Shown here: in pieces, positions 11,656-24,069 of the stretch | How positions within the stretch are numbered: the stretch's first letter is position 1 | Layout of the letters: every line of letters starts with the position of its first letter | DNA from: Labia minor | Taxonomy: Eukaryota; Arthropoda; Insecta; Dermaptera; Spongiphoridae | Assembly: GCA_963082975.1 (NCBI GenBank) | Contig: OY720348.1 | Location: 54,773,564-54,837,563, forward strand | DNA length: 64,000 bases | Reading direction: 5' to 3' | Notes under the pieces: generated by a model | What the model saw: the letters and a program-made list of their open reading frames with translations, nothing else | What the model was told of the DNA's origin: nothing | Database searches by the model: none | Translations under genes and position numbers: made by a program

Positions 11656-13140
11656 TGTATATTTTAAAAATATTAATTAATGAAAAAACTATATATATAT
11701 ATATATATATTAAATAAATTGAAAATATGTAAAAAAAAGAAAACAAATAATAATTTGATTGAGAAAAATTATAAAAAAATAAAAATATAATAATTTATAA
11801 TTTCAGACTGGAATTTTATGTTATGATGTGTGTGAATCGTTCTCATGACATGGATATATTATATATATATATATATATATATTCGTATTTATGGAGTTAA
11901 GAGTTTGAAAATAAATCCTCCATAAGATTAACCGTCAATTATGAATTAGAAAGAGTTTTAGGTTAAAGACATAATTTCTCTATATGAAGAAGTTTATACT
12001 GTATGAAGTACAAAAAGTAGATCTTATCTTCACAAGAATTCCTCTGTAGAAGAAAATATTTATAACAAAAATTAATTTATTTTTCATTTTTTTTTTTTGA
12101 AAATACTTTAATCTTCCAATCAGATTATTATATTTCTAGTATTCCTAAGAAAATACCGAGAGAGAGGGGGAGAGAAAAAAAAAATTAATAACTCCTTTTA
12201 TCAATTATGATGGTGTATATTAGTCATTAGATTATAGAATTAATCTATATTGTGAAAGAAAAAAAACTATATCTAATTTTTTTTTTTTTTTTTTTTTAAA
12301 TACATTTTTTAAGTATAAAATGTTATACTAAAATGAAACTTAAAATAAAAACTTAATAAAAATAAGTTTTAGTATAGTACTTGGAAGTTTTTTCTCAGCC
12401 AAGAAAATAACAGCGACATGCGCATAATGTAAATATATCAATAAACATGTAATTTTATTGTCTTCAATGTCTTTTATTAACTTTTCTTAATAATTATTCT
12501 TAATGAGTTTTATAATATGTCTACACCTACAAAATATAAGAATTTTTTACTTAAAAAGAATAAATAAATATAAAATACTAAAACTGCAGAAATGCGCATA
12601 AAGAAAATATTTCAATATACATATTTGATATTTCACTGTGGGTGTAATTAAATATTATATTATTAAGTTTGATTTTAGTCTACATCTACATAATTTACGA
12701 ATTTGTTATTTAAAAAGGGATTGATAGATAGATGGTTTTGTCGAAGAAATGTGCATTAAACATTAACATCAACAAACTTGATGTTCAATGTTTATATAAA
12801 AAATTTTTCTTATATTTTTGAAATTTAATATTAGTCAATCTAAATTTTATTAAATTTTTAATTTGTAAAAAAATGAATTTTCAATTCCGAATAAAATGAT
12901 TCAAATAAAATCATATTATTAGCTGAAATATAAACAAAATATCTTTATATGGATTTAATTTAATATATTTATGTAAATAATAATAAGCCAGAAGTTCACC
13001 TGAATTTTCTGTATTAAAAAATTTTTATTATGAAAATATTGCTAAATTATATACTGTAACCAAAAATTTCAGATTTTCCTTGATAAAAAACAATTACTAA
13101 ATTATAATTAATTTAATCAAAAATTGTTAACTGATTAGAG
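11656..13140. other. AT-rich DNA with (AT)n and an old dispersed repeat
   Basis: Contains (AT)n at about 11690-11710 and 11855-11882. Bases 12340-12640 carry two GCGCATAA/TGCGCATA blocks of the same old repeat as 4385-4510. No gene-like frame. Confidence 0.5.
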
Positions 13141-13434
13141 CAGGGGACGTCACATTTCTAAAATAAAATATATAATATAACAGGGGTGGGCATACTTGGT
13201 GATACTGAGCCATATTCAAATATCGAAAATGTTTAAGAGCCTGATCAAAAAAAAAAACATTTTACCTTTTTGTTTTGTTTTGTTTTTTAGAGCGATATTG
13301 AAAAATCGAAAATGTTACCTTTTTTTTGTGTCATGACTTCAAATTAATATTATAATTAGTAATAATTTAATATTTAGTAATTTGAATGCGGGCACTTGAA
13401 AATGGCTTCGTGGGCACCAGGTTGCCGACCCGTG
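13141..13434. mobile_element. hAT-type MITE (294 bp) with exact 8-bp target duplication
   Basis: Starts CAGGGGACG and ends GCCGACCCGTG, flanked by GATTAGAG on both sides (13133-13140 and 13435-13442). A second CAGGGGTGGGC motif, which looks like a normal hAT end paired with the right end, lies inside at about 13183. This suggests that the left end was extended or that one copy landed in another. No coding capacity. Confidence 0.8.
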
Positions 13435-13442
13435 GATTAGAG

Positions 13443-15285
13443 TATGTTGTTAATTTGCACCAGATTTTTAACAAAAATTAAACGCTAATGTAAAAAAACA
13501 AAGCAAACAAATTACCTGTAATATATATATGTGCAATAATTAAACGCTAGTAAAGATCCAGGCATCGAAAATTGGTTTTATTGTTGGTTATTAAGAATAG
13601 CACATGTTGCTTTAACGCCGTAACAAATTTTACTGTATTTATTATTAAACATGCATTAATTACTATTATATTATCTGTATGTTTTGTTAGTATTCATAAA
13701 TAAATGAATGAGGTAACATGAAAATGAGAAAATACAAAATATCACAATATATATATAAACATTAGTCTCTATAATACTCTATAATACTAAAATTACTATT
13801 CGTGTACTTGTCTAATAAATTAAAATATAGTATTATATTCTTATATTTTAAATTAACCTCAAAAGCTAATGTATATATATATATATATATACATCATATT
13901 TTATATTATTACTGTTGTATTTAACATTTATTATTATATTAAAAAAAAATTAAAAACAAGAAAAATGGCGGATATTATGGACAAAACTGCAAAACGACGA
14001 CTTAAAACACTTATATGGTAATCAGGACTGAGCCAAGGAGAATTTGCGTCTTTCATTAAAATTAATCAAAATCAGACAAAGTAGATTTTTGAAAAAATTA
14101 TAACAATATCATTAAAGTGTTATATACTTATAAACTAAAATTAATCTAATAATACAAATATTCTTAAAGAATAACTTTTGATATTAAATATAATCATGGA
14201 AATTTCAAATTGTTTATATATATATATATATTTTATCTCCAATACTCTAATTCTTATGAATATTATAATTTTTTTTTTGTTAATTATAACATAGCCAGCG
14301 CCCCTTTCTTTAATGCGCCCGGGGACGACGACTTGTTTCTTACTTGTTGCGGTCCCGATTATATTATACAAATAATGTATGTATTTAGTAAAATAATATT
14401 TATTTAAAATTATTGAGTGAAATACTCTTGATTGAAATTATTTTCCTTGGGTTGGAAAAAGAAAAAAAGAGAGAGAAAGAGAGAATTCGGACTAAAAGAA
14501 AATAAATACTGTTTTTTGGTTTAAATTATAAGAAAACAATTATACTCTTCGTTTTTTTTTAAATTTGAAATGATAACTAGAGAAATATAAATTATTATTG
14601 TTATCAGGGCTGCAATAATGCAGGAGGAGGGAACAAAAGGGCGCATTAAAGAAAGGGACGCTGACAACATTTATATAATTATAATTAAAAATTTATAATA
14701 TTGATAATAATTATTATATTGATGTTAATAATTAACAAAGTAATCTAAAAATATTATTAAATATTTTTATAAGTTCAATTATATATATATATATATTTTT
14801 TTTTTTGTATGAAGCGCAATTTTTAATTTTGATCCTGGCGCATTTTTTGGTGTGTCTATGATTATTATTATTATTAATATTAATAAATAGAGTATAATAA
14901 AAGTTCGTTAATTTCTGAAATAGTAAGATTGAAGGGTAGAAATTTGAAAAAAAATTGTTTTTTTTTTTTTGATAAAATTATTGTAGATTAATCCCTCTTA
15001 AATACCTTAATAACTCACATTGTTTTTTTTTTAATTTATTTTTTATTTTGAACACTGCGACAGTGAATTAATTTAGATGTTAGTGTATGTAAAATTTTAA
15101 TATTTTTAACTTTTGTAAATGTCTTAGGGCTCGGATACTAGAATAATATTCAAAATTAATATAATAATAAATTAAGAAAGTATTATTGTTTTTTTTTAAT
15201 TTTATGAATATTATCTTAATTTTTTTTATATATATTCAATGATTTTACCGAGAACGTGATTATCCAGAATAATTATATTCTTTAA
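13443..15285. other. AT-rich DNA, with a coding-looking scrap at 13965-14085
   Basis: Mostly AT-rich with (AT)n near 13870 and 14220. At 13965 a short frame starts MADIMDKTAKRRLKTLIW, meets a stop, and continues SGLSQGEFASFIKINQNQTK, which has helix-turn-helix character; it may be a transposase N-terminus relic. An inverted repeat follows (listed separately). Nothing else recognised. Confidence 0.35.
14292..14674. repeat. Imperfect inverted repeat, possible MITE
   Basis: AGCGCCCCTTTCTTTAATGC at about 14295 recurs inverted as GCATTAAAGAAAGGGACGCT (14643-14662), so the arms match for about 65 bases with divergence, separated by roughly 245 bases of AT-rich DNA. The GC-rich arms suggest element ends, but I could not find a target duplication. 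Confidence 0.45.
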
Positions 15286-16722
15286 TCTTAGATAATTGAG
15301 AGTTTGATTATTTTATTTTTATTTAGTGATTACTAATTAAAATACAAGCTGTTAGTATATCTAAGATTAGGTATACACTATGCTAATTTCCAATTGTCTT
15401 CTATGATTGTCTTAAAAAGTTTAAGAGAGATACAGAGTTGGTCAAATTAGCAAACAATTAAATTGTAAATTAGAATTATTTAATCTTTACATTGAACATG
15501 CCAATTCATTTACATAATTTTTTTTTAAACAAAATCTACAACTTCATTTCTAAATAAATATTTAAATTTTAGTGATTATTGTAAATATTCTATTCAATTA
15601 AAGAAATAATCAGTAGATGGAGTAATTGTTCTAACAATACTAACCTATATAATAAATTAATATAATAAAATATATTATTTATAATACTAATATAAAATAT
15701 TAATCTTTTAACCGGAGGAACCATATTCTTACTAACTTTATATCCTCCATCCAATTCCTATTCTCACCAAACTCCCTCACGTCGCTCATTACAATGTCTG
15801 CCCGTCATATTCTAGATCGCCTCACTAACAAGTTCCTAACAACAATATCAATTGTTTAATTTGTTTATAAATTAACACAAAAACTAATTAATTAAAAAAA
15901 AATTCTGCTCAGTAAATTTCAAAAATATCTGATTCAACTTTTTTAACTTCTCTGTCAAATTAAACATTTTATCATTTCAATCAATCGAAATATTTGTTTT
16001 TTTTTTTCTAATTTCAACCATAATTCAATGATTTTATTTAATGGTAATTGTAATATCAAAAAATTAAATTATGTGTATAATTTTTATTGGATTATGTTTC
16101 AATAATTGTTTGTTATCATTGATAAACAAATGATAACAAATTTATAAACAAATTAAACAATTGATATTCTTGTGAGAAACTTGTTTGTGAGGCGATCTAG
16201 AATATGACAGGCAGACATTGTAATGAGCCACGTGAGGGAGTTTGGTGAGAATAGGAATTGGAAGGAGGATAGGGAAGTTAGTAAGAATATGGTTCCTCCG
16301 GTCAAACATTTTCGAATTCAATAGAACCACAAAGAATAATAATTTATAGTATATTAGTATTATAAATATTATACAGGTTAGTATTGTTATAACAATTACT
16401 CCATCTCTATTTCTTTATTAAATAGAATATTTACAATAATCACTAGAATTTAAATATTTATTTAGAAATGAAGTTGTAGATTTTCTTTAAAAAAACTTTG
16501 TAAATGAATTGGCATGTTCAATGTAAAGATTAATTAATTCTAATTTACAATTTAATTATTTGCTAATTTGACCAACTCTGTATCTCTCTTAAACTTTTTA
16601 AGACAACATAGAAGACAATTGGAAATTAGCATAGTGTATACCTAATCTTAGATATACTAACAGCTTGTATTTTAATTAGTAATCACTAAATAAAAATAAA
16701 ATAATCAAACTCTCAATCTAAG
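15286..16722. repeat. Large inverted repeat (arms of about 590 bases) carrying LINE-tail sequence
   Basis: The left arm, about 15286-15880, and the right arm, about 16140-16722, are near-perfect reverse complements with some 260 bases between them. Landmarks are AGTGATTACTAATTAAAATA (left) against its complement near 16660, and CCGGAGGAACCATATTCTTA (15706) against its complement near 16290. Both arms contain the last ~50 codons of a LINE ORF (plus strand in the right arm: VREFGENRNW, then the KHFRIQ tail and AGAACCACAAAG). So the inversion duplicated DNA around an old LINE insertion, or the whole is a foldback unit. Confidence 0.8.
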
Positions 16723-16741
16723 ATTGGGAGAGGATCTAGAA

Positions 16742-16980
16742 CTGTGATTCTCAACCACTGTGCCGCGAGATTTTTAAAATGTATTTATTTTATATGTATG
16801 TAAAAAAAAAGTAAAATATTTTTGTGATCAGGCTCTTAAACATTTTCGACTTTTTTTCAATTTTTTTCAATATAGTAAATAAGTAAATAACTTTTACACT
16901 TATTTTTTTCTTTGTGTGCCGCCAAATTTTTAAACTGTTAAAAGTGTGCCGCGATAAAAAAAAATGATTGAGAATCACTG
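16742..16980. mobile_element. hAT-type MITE (239 bp) with exact 8-bp target duplication
   Basis: Ends are CTGTGATTCTCAACCACTG and TGATTGAGAATCACTG, with GTGCCGCG motifs just inside both. ATCTAGAA flanks it at 16734-16741 and 16981-16988. Same family as the MITE at 31147-31319. It interrupts a LINE-tail copy that continues at 16981. Confidence 0.9.
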
Positions 16981-17125
16981 ATCTAGAATATGACGGGCAG
17001 ACATTGTAATGATCGATGTGAGGGAGTTTGGTGAGAACAGGAATTGGATGGAGGATAGGGAGGTTAGTATAAATCTGGATCCTCCGGTCAAAAGTTTTCC
17101 AATTAAATAGAATCACAAAGAGTAA
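16981..17125 (+). mobile_element. LINE 3'-tail fragment
   Basis: Continues GACGGGCAGACATTG, GGGAGTTTGGTGAGAACAGG and CCAATTAAATAGAATCACA, parallel to the right arm of the neighbouring inverted repeat. It corresponds to the last codons of the LINE ORF plus its 3' end; the hAT MITE at 16742 splits it from its upstream part. Confidence 0.65.
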
Positions 17126-17260
17126 TATTAGTATTAGTAAGTTAAATTTTAAATAAATTAATAATCGCGCGAATGTTTAATAAAACTCCCTTTATTATAA
17201 TTAGTAACAACTAAATAAATTTATAATTAATAACTAAAAGATTCTTTTAGTCGTCGTTAT

Positions 17261-17291
<31 letters not shown>

Positions 17292-17303
17292 TAAATTTTT
17301 TAG

Positions 17304-17379
17304 GAAATTCATCTGGCATATTTCTAAATTCTACCTGGCCGGGAATGAAGTGATGAGTAAGTGGTTGTGGGTGAGTCAG
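17304..17379 (+). CDS. Candidate 76-base coding exon, unknown protein
   Basis: A long T tract and TTTTTTAG form a strong acceptor just before 17304, and CAG|GTAAGA is a near-consensus donor at 17379/17380. One frame is open (after one base: KFIWHISKFYL, then GNEVMSKWLW, ending VSQ on a codon boundary). The other two frames have stops. Codon use looks protein-like compared with the surrounding DNA. It may belong to the same plus-strand gene as 26774-26901, but the phases (ends in phase 0, the next known exon needs phase 1) mean another exon would have to lie between. The protein is not recognised. Confidence 0.4.
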
Positions 17380-18701
17380 GTAAGACTTTCGTTTATATTT
17401 ATAGAGATAAATGATGTAGAAATTATTATTATTATTATTATTAATAATATTCTTTATTAAATGATATAAATAAATTGAAAATGATCATTTTTTTTAATAA
17501 CCATTAGAAGAGAGGGAGATGACTGCTATTATGATAATAACTTTCTAATAACATATCAGGTTGTATGTATTGATTTATGATCTTGGTAATCGTTAGATCA
17601 AATGAATCATTCAGATAAATTTTAAAAATTTTTTTGAATAGAATAGGACAGTATTTTTATTTTGATTATTACATATGTTAATATGAAATAGGGTCCCGGT
17701 TCAAAAGCGGGCCCTTTTTTTTATTTTCCCTTTCCAACACTTCACCATTACATTGTGTCAAACGATTATTATTATCAATGAGCATCCTATTTAAATTTAA
17801 TTAATTCAATCATAAAAAAATCATAATAATAATAATCATAATAATAATAATAAACATACACCATAGAAATATCATTAAACTTTAAAGCAACATTAAAAAT
17901 ACTTGTAAAAAAAAGGTTTCTCTCTTCTGGAGGTCCACAAGTTAACATTGACTTTCAGTTACATTATATCGTATCGGAGAGGGGGGAAGAGGACGGCATT
18001 AAAGATATCACCACTCGAAACATGTTTTTGTGGCTTTGTTTGTTTATAAATCCAACAAAAAAAAAAAAAAAAAAAGAAAAAAGAGTTTAAGTGCCATTAA
18101 CGTATTGTTGTGTTGTTGAAGTGAGGGGAGGGGGAAGGACTCTTCAATGTTCATCTGTTCAATACTGTTGCTCTTTGTATCTGAAAGTTGTTCAACCGGT
18201 TTCCGTTTCAGTTCAAATGCCAGAATGAAGCGCATTTGGCTAACGAGGAACCATCATCGGAGATATGAACGCGCTGATTAGACGGTCCTAATCAAAAACA
18301 ATCAAAAACCGATTCACGGGGCAGCAGTACAAAAAATTTTATAAAAAAAAAATATTGCCATTTTCAATTATGAAACGGCATCAATACACTTAAAAGAAAA
18401 TAATTAATCATCATATTATAATTCATTATTTTTACTTAATTTACTTTTTTTTTAATTTATGATAGACGTTCGAAAAGTTTTTGGTCTGACACACATAACA
18501 CAAATTTTTTCCTGAATTAATTTTTTTCATTTTTCAATTTCAAAATGGATCTATCAAATCGTTTAATTGTTTGTGGAGATCTAGTGAAGTCAAGTGTTTC
18601 TAATTTCTGAAAAATAAATAAAATCAAAGTGCGTGATTATTTTGTTTTAAATGTGTGTTACATCTACTGTTATAAAAGATCAATAGAAATCTAGTGGAAT
18701 G
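17380..18701. other. Intergenic or intronic DNA; complex patch 17900-18330
   Basis: Low-complexity AT DNA at 17400-17880 gives way to a unique, more balanced patch at 17900-18330 (TCTGGAGGTCCACAAG, CTCTTTGTATCTGAAAG, CCGGTTTCCGTTTCAG). It has no convincing exon. Bases 18463-18620 contain CGTTCGAAAAGTTTTTGGTC followed by a short frame MDLSNRLIVCGDLVKS, perhaps a transposase 5' relic. Confidence 0.35.
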
Positions 18702-19230
18702 TTCACTCTGTGTTCAATCCAACGAGTTTTTGATCTTTGATTTTAGAAGAATGAAAATTTATTCAATTCATTCGATCACCACAAAGAAACACCTAAACCC
18801 ACGTGTGTGACTACAACCTGTCATCTAAAATATCTATACTAAAAAATATTGAAAATTTTCTCAAAAAACTGTTGTTATAATTTTTAGACCAAAAATGTTT
18901 TCAAATATTCTTTATATATATATATTAAATAAGATTAATGATTAAATAATACTTTCGAAACATGTTATAAATTACAAAATAAAAATAAAATTCAAACTTC
19001 ACTCAGTGTTTAATCGAACGAGTTTTTGATCTTTGATTTTATCCATTGTTTAGAAAAAATTTTCAAAAAATTCATCAAATTTATTCAATTCATTCGATCA
19101 CCACAAAGAAACAACTAAACGCACTTGTGTGACTACAACCCGTCATATAAAATATCTATATATAAAAATATCTCAAATATATGGTGTTATGATTTTTAGA
19201 CCCAAAATGTTTTCAAATCCTCTTTGTATA

Positions 19231-19273
<43 letters not shown>

Positions 19274-19345
19274 TAAGATTAATGATTTAGATAATACTTT
19301 CGAAACATGATATAAATTACAAAATAAAAATAAAATTCAAACTTG
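18702..19345 (+). repeat. Tandem direct duplication of a ~300-base unit
   Basis: Unit 1 (18702-18997) and unit 2 (18998-19345) share TTCACTCNGTGTTNAATC, GAGTTTTTGATCTTTGATTT, CATTCGATCACCACAAAGAA and TACTTTCGAAACATG. Unit 2 is longer because of an extra piece near 19040 and an expanded (AT)n at about 19230-19269. Confidence 0.8.
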
Positions 19346-19733
19346 TATAATAAATAAATTGATGATGGCTATTATGTTATCAAAACATAATATATATTTA
19401 ATGTTTCAGATACACCTCCAATGTATTAAAATCACAATTATAGTAGTTATTTTTTAACATAAAACATTATTTGTCTTCTGTTTAACTTAAAAAGATATTC
19501 GTATCCATCGATTGGGTTATGAACTTTCTGCCCTTAATTAACGAATCCATTAAATATTAACTTATCATTTAATTTAAGAAGGGATTTCTCATCACTTCTT
19601 CCATTTTTTTATTATATAATCACCCTCCCCCCCCTACCCCTTTCAGGCATAAATTATACACATTGCACATTCAATAAATCAAAATTTATTTATAATAAAT
19701 ATATATATGTTTTATATATATAATATATAAGAT

Positions 19734-19780
<47 letters not shown>

Positions 19781-19819
19781 TATTTAAAAAAAAAGTTACA
19801 AATTGAATATTAATTATGT
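19346..19819. other. AT-rich DNA with long (AT)n
   Basis: A pure TA run lies near 19736-19778; the rest is AT-rich. No gene signal. Confidence 0.6.
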
Positions 19820-20544
19820 ATTTTAGACCGGATATTACTAAATTTTTTTTTTTTGGGAAAAAATATTTTCGACCGGTTTTTCGTTGGATGAAATTTAAAA
19901 CTCATAAGTTTTTTTTTTATTTTTTTGAAATATCATAAATAGAAAAGAGAATCATATTTAAGAACCTCACCTTTAACTTGGGTTATATATTTATAATATT
20001 AAAATTTGATTTGTAAATTAAATTTAATAAATTTAAGAAAAATGAATCCCATCAGAAAATGAATTATTCATTATACAAAAAATTAAAAAAAAAAAATGAA
20101 TGTTTAAAAAAAGTTTAACTTGTTCATCAACAACTCCCCCACAATAGAAAAATAAAAAAAAAATATGAATTCTCATTAATCTCATCAAGTTTCTAAAATC
20201 CAACTAAAAATTTTCATAAAATGAAATAGGATTTACTCATTAAGAATAAAATAATTAAAAATAATTAATTAATTAATTATTGAATGCACATAAAAATGAC
20301 CATACATTTCGACTCCACGCCTGAATATTTGGCGGGAAAAGTTATGTAAATATAAGTTGTTTTTGTTTTTTTTAAAACAACATTCTAATCAAAAACAATA
20401 ACTGAATTGTTATTATTATTGTTTTTTTATTTGCCTCTGGGTATTTCGATTATTTTAATTTTTTTTTTTATAATATATTTGATAAATAACCAGTCGAAAA
20501 TATTTTTTTAATTATTTATATAATGTCCAATTCCGGTCTAAAAT
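19820..20544. mobile_element. Possible TIR DNA element
   Basis: The left end TTTTAGACCGGA, followed after about 35 bases by ATATTTTCGACCGG, is repeated inverted at the right end (CCAGTCGAAAATATT, then TCCGGTCTAAAA). Thus roughly 55-base ends are inverted relative to each other, about 725 bases apart. The interior is AT-rich without an ORF. A target duplication could not be fixed because of the TA-rich flanks. Confidence 0.5.
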
Positions 20545-20777
20545 ATTTATTTCCGGATATTTTTTTTTTGTTTAATCTAGAAACTGAAAGAAATGATTTT
20601 ATAAAAAAAATCCCGGTTTTTATTATTTGTTAGATTCCTGGACTAGAAAAGTTTCCATGGAAAAATGAATGAATTCAAATGGAAGAAGATGATTGATCGA
20701 TCGATGGTTGGTTTTTTTGGAGAGAGAGAGGGTGGGAATTAAAAAAAAAAAATTGAAAGAGGAAATCGTCGAGGTAC

Positions 20778-21648
20778 CTGTGATCTCGTAGATGATCCTG
20801 TCTCCGAAACGCCTTTCCACAAATGTCACAGGAATAAGGTCTTTCGTCGGTGTGGGTCCGCTCGTGAATTAACAAATTGTAAGATTTCGTGAATTGTCTA
20901 TGACAAAATTTGCATATAAACTGTTTTTTTGGCCTCGACGTGGACGATGTGGTTGTCGAAGTGGAGGAAGATGATTTGGCTTCCATCGGATTCAATGCCA
21001 TTTTCTCGACGGACATGAACGCCTCGGTGGAGGACGTTGCCGATGACGCTGTCGTCGATATGGACGTTGTCGTCGTGGTTGTTGTCGTTGTAAGAAGCGC
21101 GGCTGAAAGTGGCGCCGATGTTGTCTCTATCTCCGACAATTTCTCTTCCTCCGTGTTCAAGTCCGGCAAGAGGCACAATTCTAATTGCAATTGTTCATCA
21201 GTCACCGAGGGTAGGGGTGATGGGGAGGTTGGCTGTGGGGATGGAGTTGCTGCTGCAGCAAGGGCTGCAGCAGCCGCAGCAGCAGCTGCTGCGCGAGAAC
21301 TCGCTGAAAGACGTTGTAGGGTGACATACGACTCGAATGCATGAAGATTAAGGGCGGCTGCGTGAGCCGAATGGGCAGGCAACAGGGCGGCCTGTTGTAA
21401 GGAAGCAACAATACTCGAATGAAGGGAGAGGACCACATGTTGGAGGGCTGCAGCAGCATCCAGAGGCTCGAATGTCGCCAGGCTCACCTCTCCAAGGACC
21501 GTCTCCGTTCCGTTCATATCGGCGAGGTCCACTTCGAGGTCCGGAGCCGTTTCACTGCCATCATCAAGGAGTGGGACGGCGTCCGGGCCCAACGACGACG
21601 GCGGTCGCTCCTCCGACTGCTCGGCCTTCTGCATTATTACCGCCTCAT
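20778..21648 (-). CDS. Odd-skipped family (odd/sob/bowl-type) C2H2 transcription factor, main coding exon, partial
   Basis: Counting from the ATG at 21634, residues 234-285 match the odd-skipped/OSR finger region: [31 protein letters not shown], then [18 protein letters not shown]. Finger 1 has C241, C244, H257 and H261. Finger 2 has C269, C272 and H285, but its last His is missing because the exon ends at CACAG|GTACCT (20778/20777), in codon phase 2. The exon starts behind TTATTTCAG (21649), so the ORF may enter from an upstream exon. The N-terminal part holds an Ala run (about 115-129), a Thr run (182-190) and a Ser/Thr-rich linker. Family members are nuclear DNA-binding regulators of segmentation, leg joints and gut. 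No exon for fingers 3 onward was found in the window, so paralogue identity (odd, sob or bowl) is open; drm is unlikely because its finger 2 differs. Flanking odd-frame ORFs here are shadows. Confidence 0.9.
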
Positions 21649-23618
21649 CTGAAATAAGAATGACAACAATCCAATTATTAAACAACACAACATCACAACC
21701 TGAATTAGGAAGAACACAACATCACAACCAAACAACATTCATTAGTGAAGTAAAGTGAAATAAAAAAAACAACAAATTAAATAAATACTATAATAAAAAT
21801 GAAATAAAAACTATAAAACAATTATTAATAATAAATGAATAAAATAAAAATAACGAATTGAGAGATTAGTAGAATGCATAGGATATATTGAATTTATTAA
21901 TGAAAAATTTAATTAAAATATAAAAATTTCGATTGGTACATATTTATATTTTTGCCATAATTATACTTCATATATATATAAACAAATTGTGGATGCAAAT
22001 GGTTTTTACTTAAATTAAAAATAATTAACATTAATTTAACAATTTAAAAAAATAAATATGAAATATAAATCGAAATGATTTCTATAAATTCTTTGAAATT
22101 GTCAAAAAAGCAAAATAATAAAAAAAAAAAATATAAAAAATAATAAATTAATAAGTCTATTTTAAAGGAATATTTATCATATATGTATATCAAATTTTAA
22201 AACTACCTATTTTATTTAATTTTATTTATTTATTTATTTTTATAATAAAAAATTCTTCAAATTAAGTAAATACGCTATGTTTATATTTATAATATTTATA
22301 ATAAATTTCGATAAAAAAATAATAATAAATTATAGAGGTAAATTAAAAAAATATATATAACGATATTATTTAAAATGTGTATGAAATCGTTAAAAAAAAA
22401 TTGATTTTGGAAAGCCAATGGAATCAATGGTGATGCAGGAAGATGTAGAAGAAAAGGCAAATCTCTCGGTATAGACTTTCACTCACAAGCCCACATGAAA
22501 AATTTATTTTTATTAAATGTCTCTGATGACTGACAAGTAGACCACAAAATGACAAAACCGATTAATTTTATTTATTTATTTATTTTTTTAATAAAAAATA
22601 CATATATTAAAAAAAATAATAAATTAAAAAAATATTAAACTTCAGAAGAATTATATTTAATTAAAAAAAATAAAAACATTTGATGAAGTTTAAAGTTTTT
22701 TATTTTTTTATTAAAAAATCCAGTTTCGTTATTTTCTGTCTGCCAAATATGAATATTAAAAAACGAAATAATAATAATAATAATATGATCGATTTATCAT
22801 TCACAAAATAATAACAGGCTAAGAGAAAAAAAAAGAAAAAGAAAAATTGGTGAAGTTTAGTAAAGAAACGTCTCTCCTTGAAAATAAACAAATAAATAAT
22901 ACGAGAAATATATATTTATATATAATAGTAGTTTAATATACAGATATATAAAAATTTTAATTTGTAATAAATAAATTGATAAATTCAAAAATTGTTTCGA
23001 AGATATTCTCTTTATCATCATTTGAACAAAAACCATATGAAAGTACTAATAATAATAATAATAATAACCTCATTTGTGTTACAATAGAGAAAAGTTTTTG
23101 AAATGCTTTGACTGGCTTATATAAAATTTTTATAAACTATTTTATTTATTTTTATTTATTGATAAATATTGAAACTAAAAACAAAATTAAATGCAAATAC
23201 CTGAATTTTTGAAATGATTGATATTAATTTCAAGAAATTTTGAATATATATATATATAAACTGAAAAAAGTAGAATATTTTTATCAGTTAGTTAATTTAA
23301 TTTAATTATTATTTGTATATAAAAACAAATTGAACGAAACTTGTGAAAATGTGAATATTTATAATATATATATATATAAGTGTATATATCTGTGTGAATG
23401 ATGTACCTACATTGAATTAAAATATAACTATAATTATCATTATTGATGTTAATATTTTATAATAAAGGTATATAACTTATATAATTATAGTTTCATTTTT
23501 ATAGTTCTTTTAATCAATAATAAATTTTCAAAAACTTGATTAGGGTCTACACCTGTCAATTTTCATCTCCTCTCTCTCTCTCTCTCTACTTAAGTCAATA
23601 CATATATATATTTAGAAA

Positions 23619-23649
<31 letters not shown>

Positions 23650-23757
23650 GACATGACATTATATAAAATTATGACTAATTAAATATTTTTGTCATTTTGT
23701 TTTAATTAAATTAATAATTAAATAATATGAGTAAATAGACTTTAATAACGCTTATAG

Positions 23758-23799
<42 letters not shown>

Positions 23800-24034
23800 A
23801 TTAATAATTTAATATTTTGTATATATACCATAGAAAATTTTTGATCAATACTTAGGTTTATATAAATTAAAAAGTTTAAAATATTTTTATATAATTAATA
23901 TAATTAATTAAATAAAATAACAAAAACTCCAAAGAGATCCAGGGGGGTTTGACACTTTAGTTGAGTGTATGACTAATAAAATCAATTTAATGTTTAATAA
24001 ACTTGATATTATAATATAGAATATAATACATCTT

Positions 24035-24069
<35 letters not shown>

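Noticed and set aside
20910-21344. 144-codon plus-strand ORF opposite the odd-family exon
   Set aside because: Antisense shadow of the Ala-, Ser- and Thr-rich coding exon; low-complexity composition and no splice or family support.
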